Source: Humulus lupulus (taxonomy: Eukaryota > Streptophyta > Magnoliopsida > Rosales > Cannabaceae). Taken from it: DNA of 64,000 bases. A program made the translations under genes and the position numbers. The DNA is taken from contig NC_084795.1 of assembly GCF_963169125.1 (NCBI RefSeq), forward strand, positions 145,365,766 through 145,429,765. Direction: 5' to 3'. Position 1 is the first letter of the stretch, and each line of letters starts with the position of its first letter. Below the pieces are notes generated by a model that made no database searches, had not been told where the DNA came from, and saw only the letters and a program-made list of their open reading frames with translations. Positions 37,811-49,954 of the stretch are shown here, piece by piece.

Positions 37811-40800
37811 ACAGAAATTTCGTCCTTGAAATTTTCCTGAACAGCTCGGGATACTGACTCTGCATATCTGACTCCAGCTCCCAGGTCGCTTCCTCGACCT
37901 TGCTGTTCCTCCACAATACCTTAACCAAAGGTATCGTCTTATTTTTGAGGACTTTATCCTCTCTGTCAAGTATCTGAACTAGCTGCTCCTCAAAGGAGAG
38001 ATCTGGCTCAAGCTCCAGATCTTCATAACTCAAAATATGGCTCACATCAGATACATACCTCCGAAGAGCAGATACATGAAATACATTATGCACGGCTGAC
38101 AACGCCGGAGGCAAAGCCAATCTGTAAGCCACCTGACCAATCCTCTCCAGGTTCGCAAATGGACCTACAAATCTAGGACTCAGCTTGCCTTTCTTCCCAA
38201 ACCTTCTCACCCCTTTCCATGGCGAGACTCTAAGGAAAACATAGTCTCCCACTTGGAACTCCACGTTCCTACGCTTGGGATTTGAATAGAACTTCTGTCT
38301 ACTTTGAGAAGTAAGCATCCGAGCACTAATATTTTCAATGGCCTCACTAGTCCTCTGAACTGCTTCAGGACCTAAGTATCTCCTTTCACCTATCTCATCC
38401 CAATGAATGGGAGATCTGCACTTCCTACCATACAACATCTCATAAGGTGCAACTCCAATGGTAGACTGATAACTGTTATTATAAGAGAACTCTATCAAAG
38501 GCAGATACTTACTCCAAGATCCACCAAAGTCCAGCACACATGCTCTTAGCATGTCCTCCAAAATCTGAATCGTCATCTCAGATATCTCAGATTGCCCATC
38601 TGTCTGAGGATGATAAGCAGCACTGAACTTCAGCTGTGTTCCCATGGCCTTCTGCAAACTCCCCCGAAAATTAGAAGTAAAAGTAAGGTCCCGATCTGAC
38701 ACGATCGACCTAGGCGCTCCATGGAGGCGCATGATCTCTCTCACATAGAGATCTGCATACTGGTCAACTGTATAAGTAGTCCTCACTGGCAAAAAATGAG
38801 CTGACTTAGTGTAGCGATCCACTATCACCCAAATAGAGTCATGCTGACCAACAGTCCTGGGTAAGCCCACCACAAAGTCTATTGTGATGTCTTCCCATTT
38901 CCACTCAGGGATATCCAGAGGCTGCAATAACCCTGTTGGCCTCTGATGCTCAGCCTTGACCTGTTGACAAGTCAAGCACTTAGCCACATATTCCACTACA
39001 TCTCTCTTCATCCCTGGCCACCAATATAATGATCTCACAAATTGATACATCTTCGTGGTGCCTGGATGCAAAGAGTAAGGTGTAGTAGGAGATTCATCCA
39101 GAATCTCTCGCCTCAAAGCAGTGTCCAGCGAAACACATATCCGCCCCTTGTATCTCAACAAGCCTATCTCAAACACTGTATAATCTCTGGATGCTCCAGC
39201 CAGAACATCCTCTCTGATCTTGATCAGCTGTGGATCACTCAGCTGATCCTCCTTAATCCTTTCCAATAGCGTAGACTACAGCGTAATATTAGCCAACTGG
39301 CCCACCAACAACTCTATACCAGCTCTGGTCATATCATCTGCTCACTCCCTGGCTATCAGCCTCATACCATAAATTTGCCCCTGACCCTTCCAGCTTAAAG
39401 CATCAGCTACCACGTTGGCTTTCCCTGGATGATACAACATCTCACAATCATAATCTTTTACTAACTCCAGCCAACGCCTTTGCCTCATATTAAGATCTTT
39501 CTGGGTGAAGAAGTATTTCAGGCTCTTGTGGTCTGTATAGATCTCACACTTCTCTCCATAAAGATAGTGCTTCCATATCTTTAAAGCAAAAACCACAGCC
39601 GCCAACTCTAAATCATGGGTAGGATATCTCTTTTCATACTCCTTCAACTGACGAGAAGCATAAGCAATTACCTTCTCCGATTGCATCAAAACACAGCCCA
39701 AACCCCGATGAGAAGCATCACAGTAAATCACAAACTTCTCCTGATCTGTCGGAAGACTCAGAATCGGAGCTGTAATCAATCTCTGCTTCAGTTCCTGGAA
39801 ACTGTTCTCACACTTATCTGACCACACAAATTTCTGGCTCTTGCGTGTCAGTTCAGTGAAAGCACTAGCTTTCTTTGAGAACCCTTCCACGAAACACCTA
39901 TAATAACCTGCTAATCCAAGGAAACTCCTAACCTCAGAAGCATTCTTTGGCCTTGGCCAATCTCTGACCGCTTCAATCTTTGCTGGATCTACCTTAATCC
40001 CCTCCTTACTGACAATGTGTCCAAGAAAGGATACTTGAGACAACCAGAACTCACACTTCTTAAATTTAGCAAACAATCTGTGTTCTCTCAGCCTCTGTAG
40101 AACCAACCTCATATGCTACTCATGCTCTGACTCAGTCTGAGAATATACCAGAATATCATCGATGAAGACGATCACAAACTGGTCCAAATAATCCTTGAAC
40201 ACTCTGTTCATCAGATCCATAAAAGCAGCAGGGGCATTAGTCAATCCAAATGACATGACTAAAAACTCATAATGCCCATACCTGGTACGAAAAGCAGTCT
40301 CCGGTATATCTCCCTCCTTGACCCTCAACTGATGATAACCAGAACGAAGGTCGATCTTAGAGAATACCTTCTTACCTTGCAACTGATCAAACAGATCATA
40401 TATCCTTGGCAAATGATACTTGTTCTTAATTGTCAGCTTATTAAGTTCTCTGTAATCAATACACATTCTCAGAGAACCATCCTTCTTCTTCACAAACAGA
40501 ACTGGCGCACCCCAAGGTGAGAAACTAGGTCTGATGAAACCCAAGTCTAACAGCTCTTGCAACTGTACCTTTAATTCTTTTAACTCAGCTGGGGCCATTC
40601 TGTAAGGCGCTCTAGACACTGGCTCCGTCCCTGGTGCCAGTTCTATAACGAACTCAATTTCTCTGTGTGGTGGAAACCCTGGCAAATCTTCTGGAAACAC
40701 ATCCAGAAATTCACAAACAAGTCTGGTCTCCTCTGGTCTCACTGGCATGACTTGAGTGGTGTCAACCACACTGGCTAAAAATCCAATGCAACCTCCTTGC

Positions 40801-41239
40801 AATAAATCCGTAGCCCTTAATACAGAAATCATAGGAATGTGAGGTCCATGCGCAGCACCAACAAACACAAAACGATCCTCACCTTCAGGCTCAAAGGTGA
40901 CCATCTTCCTTCTGCAATCAATGGTTGCCCCATACTTTTCCAACCAGTCCATACCCAATATCATGTCGAAGTCAGTCATAACTAACTCTATCAAGTCCAC
41001 TGACAACTCTCTGCCCTATACTGTCACTGGCAAAGATCTGACCCATCTCCTGGATACCACTAACTCTTCAGTGGGTAACAGAGTACCAAACCCCACAACA
41101 TAAAAATCACAGGGTCTACACAGTCTATCAATAACACTACTAGCAACAAAAGAGTGTGTAGCACCAGAATTAATCAAAACATTGTAAGGGGTTCCAGCAC
41201 TAAGAAGCTGACCTGTAACAACTAAGGGAGATGCCTTAG
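37809..41239 (-). pseudogene. pol: pol of element E: nearly intact, four stops
   Basis: Only one frame is used. From the 5' side: protease with NSG in place of DSG (VLINSGATHSF, about 41170), so the catalytic Asp is lost; RT with both motifs intact ([21 protein letters not shown]); RNase H; integrase (MDFVVG-type TIDFVVG, SDRDLTF) and chromodomain (LVKVLWRNSKVEEATWELE). Stops are at about 41013, 40113, 39339 and 39277. Those at 40113 and 39277 are CAG to TAG relative to sister copies. Integrase shows a 9-bp duplication after the catalytic Glu (DGQSEISEMTIQ, about 38571-38595) and first zinc His to Pro (ESPTTPYSLH). The usual stop after PELFR is lost (TAA to AAA), adding eight residues. Confidence 0.93.
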
Positions 41240-42413
41240 CTTCTGCTTGTGTCAATGCGAACACTCGAGCTGGGGTCGAGCTGTCCGCCTTTCTGGGTTC
41301 TTCTTTTCTTGCCTTAGGGAAATCCTTTTTAAGTTGACCTACTGCTCCACATGAGAAGCAGGCCTTTGCCCTACACTTTCCCAAGTGATGCCTCTTGCAT
41401 CTTGGGCACTCAGGATAAGACTTCCAGGCTTCACTACCACATGGACGACCCATTGCAATACCACGGGGCCGCCTATCAGGACCTGGAACTGGGAAGGTGT
41501 CAGAAACCTTCCTCTTCTGATCACTGGGGCCAACACCCCTACCTGAACCCACAAATGGAGGACCTGTCCTCCTGAAATCCTTTCTGGCTGCACTGTGACA
41601 CCAGATCCTGTTCTCTGCACCCTCAGTTATGAGTGCCTTCTCAACCACCTGTGCATAGGTAGTAACCCCAGCCACAGTGGTGATACGTACTTCACGGGCT
41701 AATCTGGGCTGTAGCCCTTGAAGGAATCTCTCTCTCCTAGTCCCATCAGTGGGCACCAGCTCCATGGCAAACTTTTCCAAACGATCAAACTTTAAGGCGT
41801 ACTCAGTGACTGATAAATTCCTCTGAAGTAGCCTAATGAATTCCTCAGCTTTAGCTGCCCTGATAGCATCATTATAATATTTCTCATTGATCAGAGTCTG
41901 AAACTCTTCCCAACTCAGGGCATTAACATTCTTGGTCTGGGTAATCACTTCCCACCAAATCCAGGCATCCTCTCGAAACATATAGGTATCACAGGCCACC
42001 CTCTCATTACCAGATACCCTCATGAAGTCAAGGATAGTGGTCATCATACTCATCCATTGCTCAGTCTTGGCAGGATCTGCACTGCCTTCAAAAACTGGAG
42101 GTTGTTGCTTCCTGAACCTTTCATAGAGAGGTTCCCATTTATTTCCAACCTCAGGCAGCTGCCCAGCTGCTGGCACCGACACAAGAGGTGCCTCTGATAC
42201 ACTAGCCGCTGCAGGCGCTTGCTGCTGTTTCAGGAGACGAAGCTCTTCTCCCTATCTTAGTATTGTAGCCTGCAGATCACTCACTATCTGTTGCTAGTTT
42301 ACAGGAGCTGGCTGTGGAATCTGAGACTGGTCATTTTCCTGACCCTGACTGTTATTATTATTCTGGCCCTGATCACTCTAGCCAGCTGAAGTATCTGTTT
42401 GTCCTGGATTCAT
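41240..42413 (-). pseudogene. gag: gag of element E
   Basis: The ATG at 42413 gives MNPGQTDTSAG; the N-terminal 75 codons carry three stops, two of them at Gln codons. From 42182 the frame is open through the capsid core (YERFRKQQPPVFEGS, REDAWIWWE, EKYYNDAIRAAKAEEF, VTEYALKFDRL) to the nucleocapsid and on into protease. The zinc knuckle CFSCGAVGQLKKDF has lost its His and last Cys. The gag/pol border is set at the end of the knuckle region by analogy; no stop separates them here. Confidence 0.9.
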
Positions 42414-42841
42414 TCTTATCTGACACCTTGCTGAAATAATGATCAATACGGCCAGTCAGGTAGTAATAACTAAACCTCTTGCCGCCTTACGGTCCAAGAA
42501 CAAGTAGACAATTATCATATTCCACAGTCATACAATTATACAAGCAGATATATGTTTATAGCATTTAACACTTAGCATGTATCGCATAATAGTTCATAAA
42601 CAGCCATACTTATAAGTATGTTCCAGCAATCTCAGTACTAATTAGCACACATTTGCTGAGGATATAATATTTCAGGTCACAAGTTTAACATAGTGTCTCA
42701 TGCATACAGGTAAAGCATATATACCATATTTAAGTAGTTATGCATATAACTACATAAATAGTTACCAAACCATGAGTCAAGCTCGACTTCAGTGATGTGT
42801 GTACATGCCCAGCCAGTCTACAAGAACCTTAACCTTGGCAT

Positions 42842-42853
42842 GCTCTGATACCA
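42842..42853 (-). other. Primer-binding site of element E
   Basis: TGGTATCAGAGC on the minus strand, 3 bp from the 5' LTR. The leader between here and the gag start (42414-42841) has no gene. Confidence 0.93.
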
Positions 42854-42856
42854 AGT

Positions 42857-45210
42857 TGTAACGCCCTGGTTACCCCAGAACAGTTACGGTGAACTGGAAA
42901 TTTGACCCGCTACCCGAGTCCTTTGGTTAAAAACGTGTTCTAAGTGTTATTAATAGGTTAAGGTGGAAAATCAATAAAAAGGAAAGGATATATTTTATTG
43001 AATACATAAAACTGTCCATGGGCCCATAAAAACATTTACAAGTTATTTACAACCCAAAATGGTCAATACTGTTTCAAAATTACAAACCTGCCGACCTAAG
43101 CGGCAAAAATAGGGTAAACCCCCTAGTTCCTCTGAGAACTCCTTGGGCGTGGTGGTCAAGCGGCCGCATATGTACACATCACCACCTACGCTCTCCACTC
43201 AAGGTTGGGTGAGCTTTTCTTTTCCTTTACCTGCACCACATAGCACCCATGAGCCAAGGCCCAGCAAGAAAACACAATAAAGCATGATATAATATCAACA
43301 ATGATCATAATAATCATTCAGGACTATCAGTCCAAACAAATAGGTGACAGTCGCAAAAGTCACTAAGTTGGGTCCAACTCCCTTTAGCCTTGTGACGATA
43401 GGGTCACCGGGGCTTAATAAATAAGTGAACTTCTATTAGTTCGTACAGGATAGGTGCATGGTGACTAATCGCCAACATAACCTTCCTCATGACCTTAGAG
43501 TCATAACCCTGGAACAGCGTTCCCTAGCCATGTGACAAACAGTCATCGGGCCTTTGGCCCTGGCTCTAGTAACTAGTCTTAGACTAGACAAGCGCTTATA
43601 AGTTCATCGACCTTAGGGTCGGTCCAGCGTTAATGCCTTAGAGCCATTCAATGCTGATATCGATTGGATCTAATCTTCATTCGGCCCTGCGTTCAGGACG
43701 CTTATGCCGTTTCTGAGTCTTAGGTCAGTGTCCCTGACTAGTCAGTACATATACAAGTATACAACATTCGCTAGCATTTCAATAGGCAATCTGTATCCAC
43801 ATTTACCAGTCAACATGCCTCAATAACAATCACGCATGTCATATATACACAGGGTGCAGTTTTCTTACCTCTTATTCGAGCAAGAGATAATAATAAGAAC
43901 GACCCTTGAGAACGATCAACCTTTTGGTCCCTTAGCGGTTACCTGGTCATAACCAATTATGGGATTCCATCAATAAAATAATAACAAAGGGTTCCCAAAC
44001 CAAAACCTAGCCTCCGAGACATCGAGTACTACTAAATCGGGTAGTAGGATCGACCCCGAGGCCTAAGGCTAGTATCCCCAAGCCAAAAAGCCATTTCTGG
44101 CCAAAAAGCCACTAAGGGCCATGGTCCTCCTTGGCCATGCCGCGGCCCGCCCCTCAAACAGAGGCGGCCTCCTTCAAGGGCTGCGACCCTCCCTAGCCAT
44201 GCTGCGGCCCAACCCCCAATTCAGCCAATACCCTGGTTTTTTTCTTCCTCTGCGATTTTCCTTGGAACCAACCTTGCAAACCAAGTTCAAATACAACTCA
44301 AACATCCAATACAACCCCTAAACTGGATCTATAACACTCCCTCATCAAAACCCAAGCTAAACCCCAACCAAAACTTCCATCAATTCCAACTATCCACAAC
44401 AAAATCACAAGCTGAAAACTAACACCAAAACAGAGTATACCAGAAAACTAATGGCTGGAAACTTACCTCAAACTCAGGTTGTGATGCTCTTCAATGGTGG
44501 ATCACTCTCCCGAACTCCCAAGGTCTACTTCCCAAGCTTGAATCCTCAACAAGATCACCAAAAATCACCAAGAAGATGAAGGAGGAGGAAGGTACGGGTA
44601 AGCTTCAAGACTTGCTCTGTTTTCCCTCTGTTTCACAGCCTAAAGAGTTTATATCTATCTTAGGGGTAAAAAGACCATTATACCCCTAGGTCAATTATGG
44701 GTTTCTAAAGTCTCCCAAGGGAAAATTTTTCCTTTCCAACCTATCTCGTTAATCATAATTAACTCTCTCCAATTCCCGCTATCGTCGATAATCCCAAACA
44801 CCAATAATTTATATCCCGTTACCCTTTAATTCCCATTAACGCTCTAATCATTAAAATCACCCCGAGACTCATCCCGAGCCCCAAACTTAAACCTGTTATG
44901 ACCAGACCGCTGATCAATATTCTAAGATCCTCTCATGCCGAATAGCTCGAACAAACCCACATTATAATGTGGTCTCAACAACATATCACCGACATGCATA
45001 CAAACATACAATTATACCCTCAACGGGCCAAATCATCATCACACCCCTGTAATTAAAAATGTGGACCCACATGCATGCATTTAACATCATATTATAATAT
45101 AATTCACATATACATGCATTCTATCAATTAATGGCATAATTAAACACGTATGGCCCTCCCGGCCTACTATTCCCGCCATTAAACCACATCGGAGAATTCG
45201 GGGCATTACA
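42857..45210 (-). repeat. 5' LTR of element E, 2,354 bp
   Basis: The partner of 35437-37796 in the same orientation, differing by scattered substitutions and short indels. One indel removes part of the GGGCCGCGGC patch near 44150-44210. The TATA-like site is at about 44650 (minus) and the conserved module at 43221-43275. Short open frames such as 44121-44321 are not genes. Confidence 0.95.
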
Positions 45211-45215
45211 GAGAC

Positions 45216-46304
45216 TGTCACCCTGCTTCGGCTCCTCCTTCCTTCCTTGTGGGCAGTCCTTCTTCAAACGATTGGCACTCCCACAGACAAAGCAGGCCCT
45301 GATCCTGCACTCACCCTGGTGTCGTCGTTTGAACCGAGGACATACTAGAAAGCTCCTCCAGTTGTCCCCTCTGCTCTGACGGCCGCTAAAAGCACCCCGT
45401 GCCCTCCTATCCGAACTGGGAGGAACAAATGAATTTGGGGCTTTCCTCTTCTGATCACTAGGACCACTACCTCGACTGATCCAACAAAAGGAAGCACTGT
45501 CCTCCTGGGATCGCGCCTAATAGTGCTCTCTCTCCAAATCTGGTCCTTGCCCCCCTCAGCTGTAAGGGCCTTATCTACAACCTGAGCATAGGTGGTAGTC
45601 TTTGGATCCAAAGTAATCTTCACGTCACGGGCGATCATGACGTTCAATCCTCGTACAAATCTGTCTCTTCTTGCCGCATCTGTCGGCACTAAATCTGGCG
45701 CAAACTTCGCCAATTGATCAAATTTCAGGGCATATTCTGTCACGGTCAACTGGTTGAGTTAGGTTGATAAACTCGTCAACCTTCGCAGCTCGTATTGCAA
45801 CACTGTAATACTTTTCGTTGAAGATGTTCTTGAATTCTTCCCAGGTCATGACTACCACATTCCTTCTCTGAACCACTACATCCCACCAGATGTGGGTATC
45901 TTCCCTAAACATGTAACTGGCAAGGCAACTCTCTCGTTCCCCTCAACCCTCATGAAATCCAGGATAGAGGAAACCATATTCATCCACTGCTCTGCCCGCA
46001 GTGGGTCTGGTCCATCCTCGAAGGTGGGAGGATGCTGCTTCCTAAACCTTTCATACAAAGGCTCCCACCTGTTCTCCATCACAGGCTGAACCGGCACTAG
46101 CGCCACAACCTATTGAACTGGCAACCCAGTGACCGGTGGAGGGGCTTGCTGCCTCAACTGTCAGAGTTCTTCTTCTGTTTGTTGTAATCTTGCTTCCATT
46201 TCGGCAAACATCTGTTGCCAATTCTGTGGGGCAGGTGGAGGGTCCTAACCCTGGTTGTCATCCTCGGCCCTACTGCCGCAGAGTCTCAATGATTGTCGAG
46301 GCAT
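45216..46304 (-). pseudogene. gag: gag of element D
   Basis: The minus-strand ATG at 46304 matches the start used in A (MPRQS...). The capsid core is present (YERFRKQHPPTFEDG; FREDTHIWWD; FNEKYYSVAIRAAK; VTEYALKFDQL). Stops near the N-terminus are at Gln and Arg codons (CAG to TAG at about 46108, CGA to TGA at about 46158). Frame changes occur near 45895 and 45740. In the zinc knuckle (CFVCGSANRLKKDC) all three Cys remain but the His is Arg. The gene continues into protease on the far side of E. Confidence 0.9.
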
Positions 46305-46625
46305 CTCAACAAATATGCCTGCAATCAACGATGCCGCTCATCAGGCATGATAACAACATCCAAAGCCACCCAATTACATCAGTCAACCACAATCAACAAT
46401 CCACATAGCATACCAATAGCATATAACACTCAACGGGCCATGCCCTGACATCATGCATATGTTAACTCATTCATCATGCTCCATATGAAATAAACATGCA
46501 AACAGGGCATTTAAGCACATATTCAAACGTATAAGTCAATTATTTCCAACCAACCCTAAGTCGAGCATGTCACTAACACGAGCGTACATGTTCGGTCAAT
46601 CTCCAGGAACCATAAATCTTGGCTC

Positions 46626-46637
46626 GCTTTGATACCA
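46626..46637 (-). other. Primer-binding site of element D
   Basis: TGGTATCAAAGC on the minus strand: one G to A change from the usual TGGTATCAGAGC. The leader 46305-46625 has no gene. Confidence 0.88.
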
Positions 46638-46640
46638 AGT

Positions 46641-48962
46641 TGTAACGCCCTACTACCTTAGAGCCGTTACTAAGTGAGCTTAAAATGTGCATTTAACTAG
46701 CTAACCAAGCATTTAACTTAAAAGTGTAACTAAACTGTATTAAATTCACATAATTCAAAAATATAAACATTCATTGAAAATTATAAGTGTTTTACATTAG
46801 GGATCCCAAAAATACCGTTTATAAATATTTACAACTCAAAACATGTTTTAGGTCGACTAAACGACAAAATAGAATTCAGTACAAGCATCTCCCAAAAATA
46901 ACCCTGGCCGTGGCGGCCAGGTAGACCAGACATGTACGCGTCACCTCACGCTCTCCGTACTCATGGTTGGCCAATCTTCCCCTTGCCCTTACCTGCACCA
47001 CAGAGCACCCGTGAGACGAAGCCAAGCAAGAAAACTCCACACAAATAGATAACATATGCATGTCAATCACACAACATAAAGCAAATTCACCAACAAACTA
47101 GACACACATACGGTCGTGCCGTCCCAGGCGCTTTACCAGGCCCTGGGTTCGCAATCCATACCATAAGAATATCCCAGGTATGCTTTAGGGTCTTACCCTG
47201 GCAACTCGCACTCCGGTGCTAAACGCTGCTCCCGGCCCCTTGCCGCTCTCGGCCTTCGCCGTTCTCGGCCCTTGCCGTTCTCGACCTTCACTGATCCCGG
47301 CTCTTGCCGATCATTCACATATTTGCATACATAGCATAATTATTCAAACACTTAAACATGTATTAACATAACCAATGGGCTACGCCCTGCACATAATCAT
47401 ATAGGGCCGTGCCCTGCAACACAACTATGGGGCCTCGCCCTGCTCTATGGGTACAACGGTTTTCTTACCTGTGTCCCGAGCTTCTTGAGCACCGAAATCT
47501 CGAGCACGGTCCTCTAACCCGAGCCTCGTTGAAAACCTAGTCACAACACATACATAGCACTCTCATTACTAACCAATTTATAATCATCCCTTGGAACCAA
47601 TCCCGAGCTCTCGGGACCTCCCGTTTCCCCGCACAAGGTAGCGGAAGCATCCCCGAGCCCCCTGAGCCAAAACCCCAAAATTACATTTTTACCCTGCCCA
47701 GAAATTGGCCTAGCGCCGTGACACTAACCCATAGGGGCTGCAGCGCCCATAATGGTGCCCTTCCCCTGATGCATCCTAGCGCCGCGGCATGGAAGAACAG
47801 GGCCGCGACGCCCATACGCGAACCTAGAAATCTGGGTTTTTCCCCAACATTTTCCTAAGCCAAAACACTTCCAAATCAATACCAAGACATACCTAAGTCC
47901 CAAATTCAATCCAAAATTCCAAATAGACCTTATGGAAACCTGAAAACATCAATAACAAGCCCAAACACACATTCAAACCCATGATTCACAAATTGGTTTA
48001 CAACTTCATAAAACTTAAACCAGACCTTACAAAACTTAAACCACACCAGCAATCAACTTCAAAGGTGCACGAAATTCTTACCTCAAACTAAAATTCGACC
48101 CTGGGCTTCCTCCAATTCCAACTCCAAGCTAAGCCCCTTTGATTCCCAAGCTGAATTCTCAAAATAACAAACCACAAATCCAGCTTTCAACTTCCATTCT
48201 CAAACTCTCAAAACATGCTTGGAAACTTAGAGAAGATATGGATGAATTCCTTACCTCAATATGCAGAGCAATCCTCTAGTTTTCCCTTGGCTTGATTCCC
48301 CTCTTGATCCCACAAAACTCCAGAGATCTTCCCTCCTTCCTTCCTGGTTTCTAGTTCTCTCTAGAGCTCCCAAAACACAATTCTTGCATAAGTTAATATG
48401 TGAGTACGTTCTAAGCTTTTCCCTCAGCCAAAGCTTATCTACTTCCTAAGCCAAATGACCCAATTACCCTCCTTTCTAACTTAGATTCTAGCTAATCCTC
48501 AAGGGCATCCTATACTTTTCCTTAATCTCTTGCAAGAATACTACTTTCCCACTTAAAAAAACTATCCTCAAGAGTTACCTATAGCTACCCAAGTTACCAA
48601 AGTGTCACTAACCATTTCTCAATAATTCTCGTACTCAAGTTATAATGTTCCCAAAATACCCCTAGACTCCTCCCGAGCCGAGTATTTAACCCCGTTGTGA
48701 CTTTTAGCGAAACAGCTCCCTAGGACCGTCTTGGAACGTGCATCACAAATATATCACCATTATATCACAAATATCACATATATCACATTTATGCTCTCAA
48801 CGAGCTAAAATTACAAATATGCCCCTAACAGCCAAATGGGGCCCACATGCATATTTAATCACATATTCATTTAGTTCACATATTAATACAATATAACAAT
48901 TATTGCCCCACATGCAAGCTAATCAAGGCCCCAAGTCTTATTAGCAAATTTAGGTCATTACA
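46641..48962 (-). repeat. 5' LTR of element D, 2,322 bp
   Basis: The partner of 29692-31999. Differences cluster in the CTCGGCC/TTGCCG mini-repeat near 47235-47315, where this copy has more units. The shared module is at 46976-47037. No gene. Confidence 0.93.
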
Positions 48963-48967
48963 CAAAT

Positions 48968-49954
48968 CCTTAGAGAACACAAGATTCTCTCTTTATTTCT
49001 TCTTTCTCTTGTATTTAGTAACTTCCATCTCCAAAATATAGTGGCCCATTTCTTTGGTCTTTCCGTGACCCTCCAAGAGAACAAGGCAACTTCTCTCTTT
49101 TTATTCTGTCTCCAAATGAGTGTGTATGAATGAGAAACCATCCTATCTTCTCTTGTCATCACCAAGTTTATATAGTGGATCTTTCATTTAATTCCAAAGC
49201 TCCAATAACTACCCCAAATCATGAGTGCAACCTCCACCTCACTATCATTCTAGTTTTGAGATTCCTTGCCTCATAATACACGTAGCTATCCATTTATCAT
49301 CTTATATATGATATAAAGCCTATAATTAAACTCCAAACCTCTAATAACTACCCTATGTCGTGTATACTTCTCCATTTACCAATACATCTATCTTTAGTAA
49401 AATGGCTACTATAATTCTTCCAAAGACTTGCCACACGTGTTTTACTAGATTGTCCACACCACCTAATGCATATATTTTAACGCCAAGTAACCATCCATTA
49501 AGCTTAATAGCTTCCCATAACCACCTTAGGTGTCTATATTTAAGCCATGATGCCAATAAATAATAAAATGGCTTAATCAAAGTCTAATCCTCAAAATAAT
49601 GCTTCATTATTTAGTATTGGCTCCACAACATAGTTCCAAAAATAATTTAAGATTTTATGTGTTAGAATCCAACTCATAAAGTCTTAGTCTAGAGTCTCAC
49701 AAGACTCATCTATGATACCCGAATAATATTATGAAATTATTTGAAGGGTCTAGCAATGAAATACTACCAAAACTAAGCACTAAAATAAACAATCTACACT
49801 TGTATTTATTTTAGTCTAAGTTCTCCATAGATACTATCTAAGCAATCTACTCACAATATCTTTAATTAAAATAATATACCGAATATTATTTCATATACTA
49901 AAAATAACTTCATCACATATTTAATTAATTAAAAAAAAATTAACTGAATGTTAC
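48968..49954 (-). repeat. Segment H, right part: LTR-like, minus strand
   Basis: Continues 29442-29691 once D is removed. On the minus strand it begins TGTAACATTCAGTTAATT at 49954 and has TATATAAACTTGG at about 49170, followed by a purine-rich leader. This is what a gypsy LTR looks like, but no internal region, primer site or clean target duplication is found. Pentamers ACTAT (49955) and ACTCT (29519) are a weak candidate pair. AT-rich, without genes. Confidence 0.45.

Larger units (their letters stand above)
35437..45210 (-). mobile_element. Element E: complete gypsy chromovirus with GAGAC duplication
   Basis: This 9,774-bp element has both LTRs (35437-37796 and 42857-45210), a primer site, gag-pol in one direction and a purine tract. 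GAGAC flanks it exactly (35432-35436, 45211-45215). By eye the first ~330 bp of the two LTRs differ at about ten positions, including small indels, so insertion was fairly recent. It is still dead: stops in gag and pol, protease Asp lost. LTR and protein place it with element B. Confidence 0.96.
29692..48962 (-). mobile_element. Element D: gypsy chromovirus, minus strand, split by E
   Basis: Without E, D is complete: 3' LTR (29692-31999), pol (32035-35436), gag (45216-46304), primer site, 5' LTR (46641-48962). Flanking pentamers are CAAAC (29687-29691) and CAAAT (48963-48967), an imperfect target duplication. The LTR family matches element A. E sits between the zinc knuckle of gag and the protease. 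D's RT is multiply inactivated. Confidence 0.92.

Noticed and set aside
26211..49954. F's LTR as one 2.1-kb unit ending at 49954
   Set aside because: It would put two opposed TATA boxes in one LTR, and CCCCCAACA at 29441 is a better LTR end. It remains possible, which is why the F/H border is marked uncertain.
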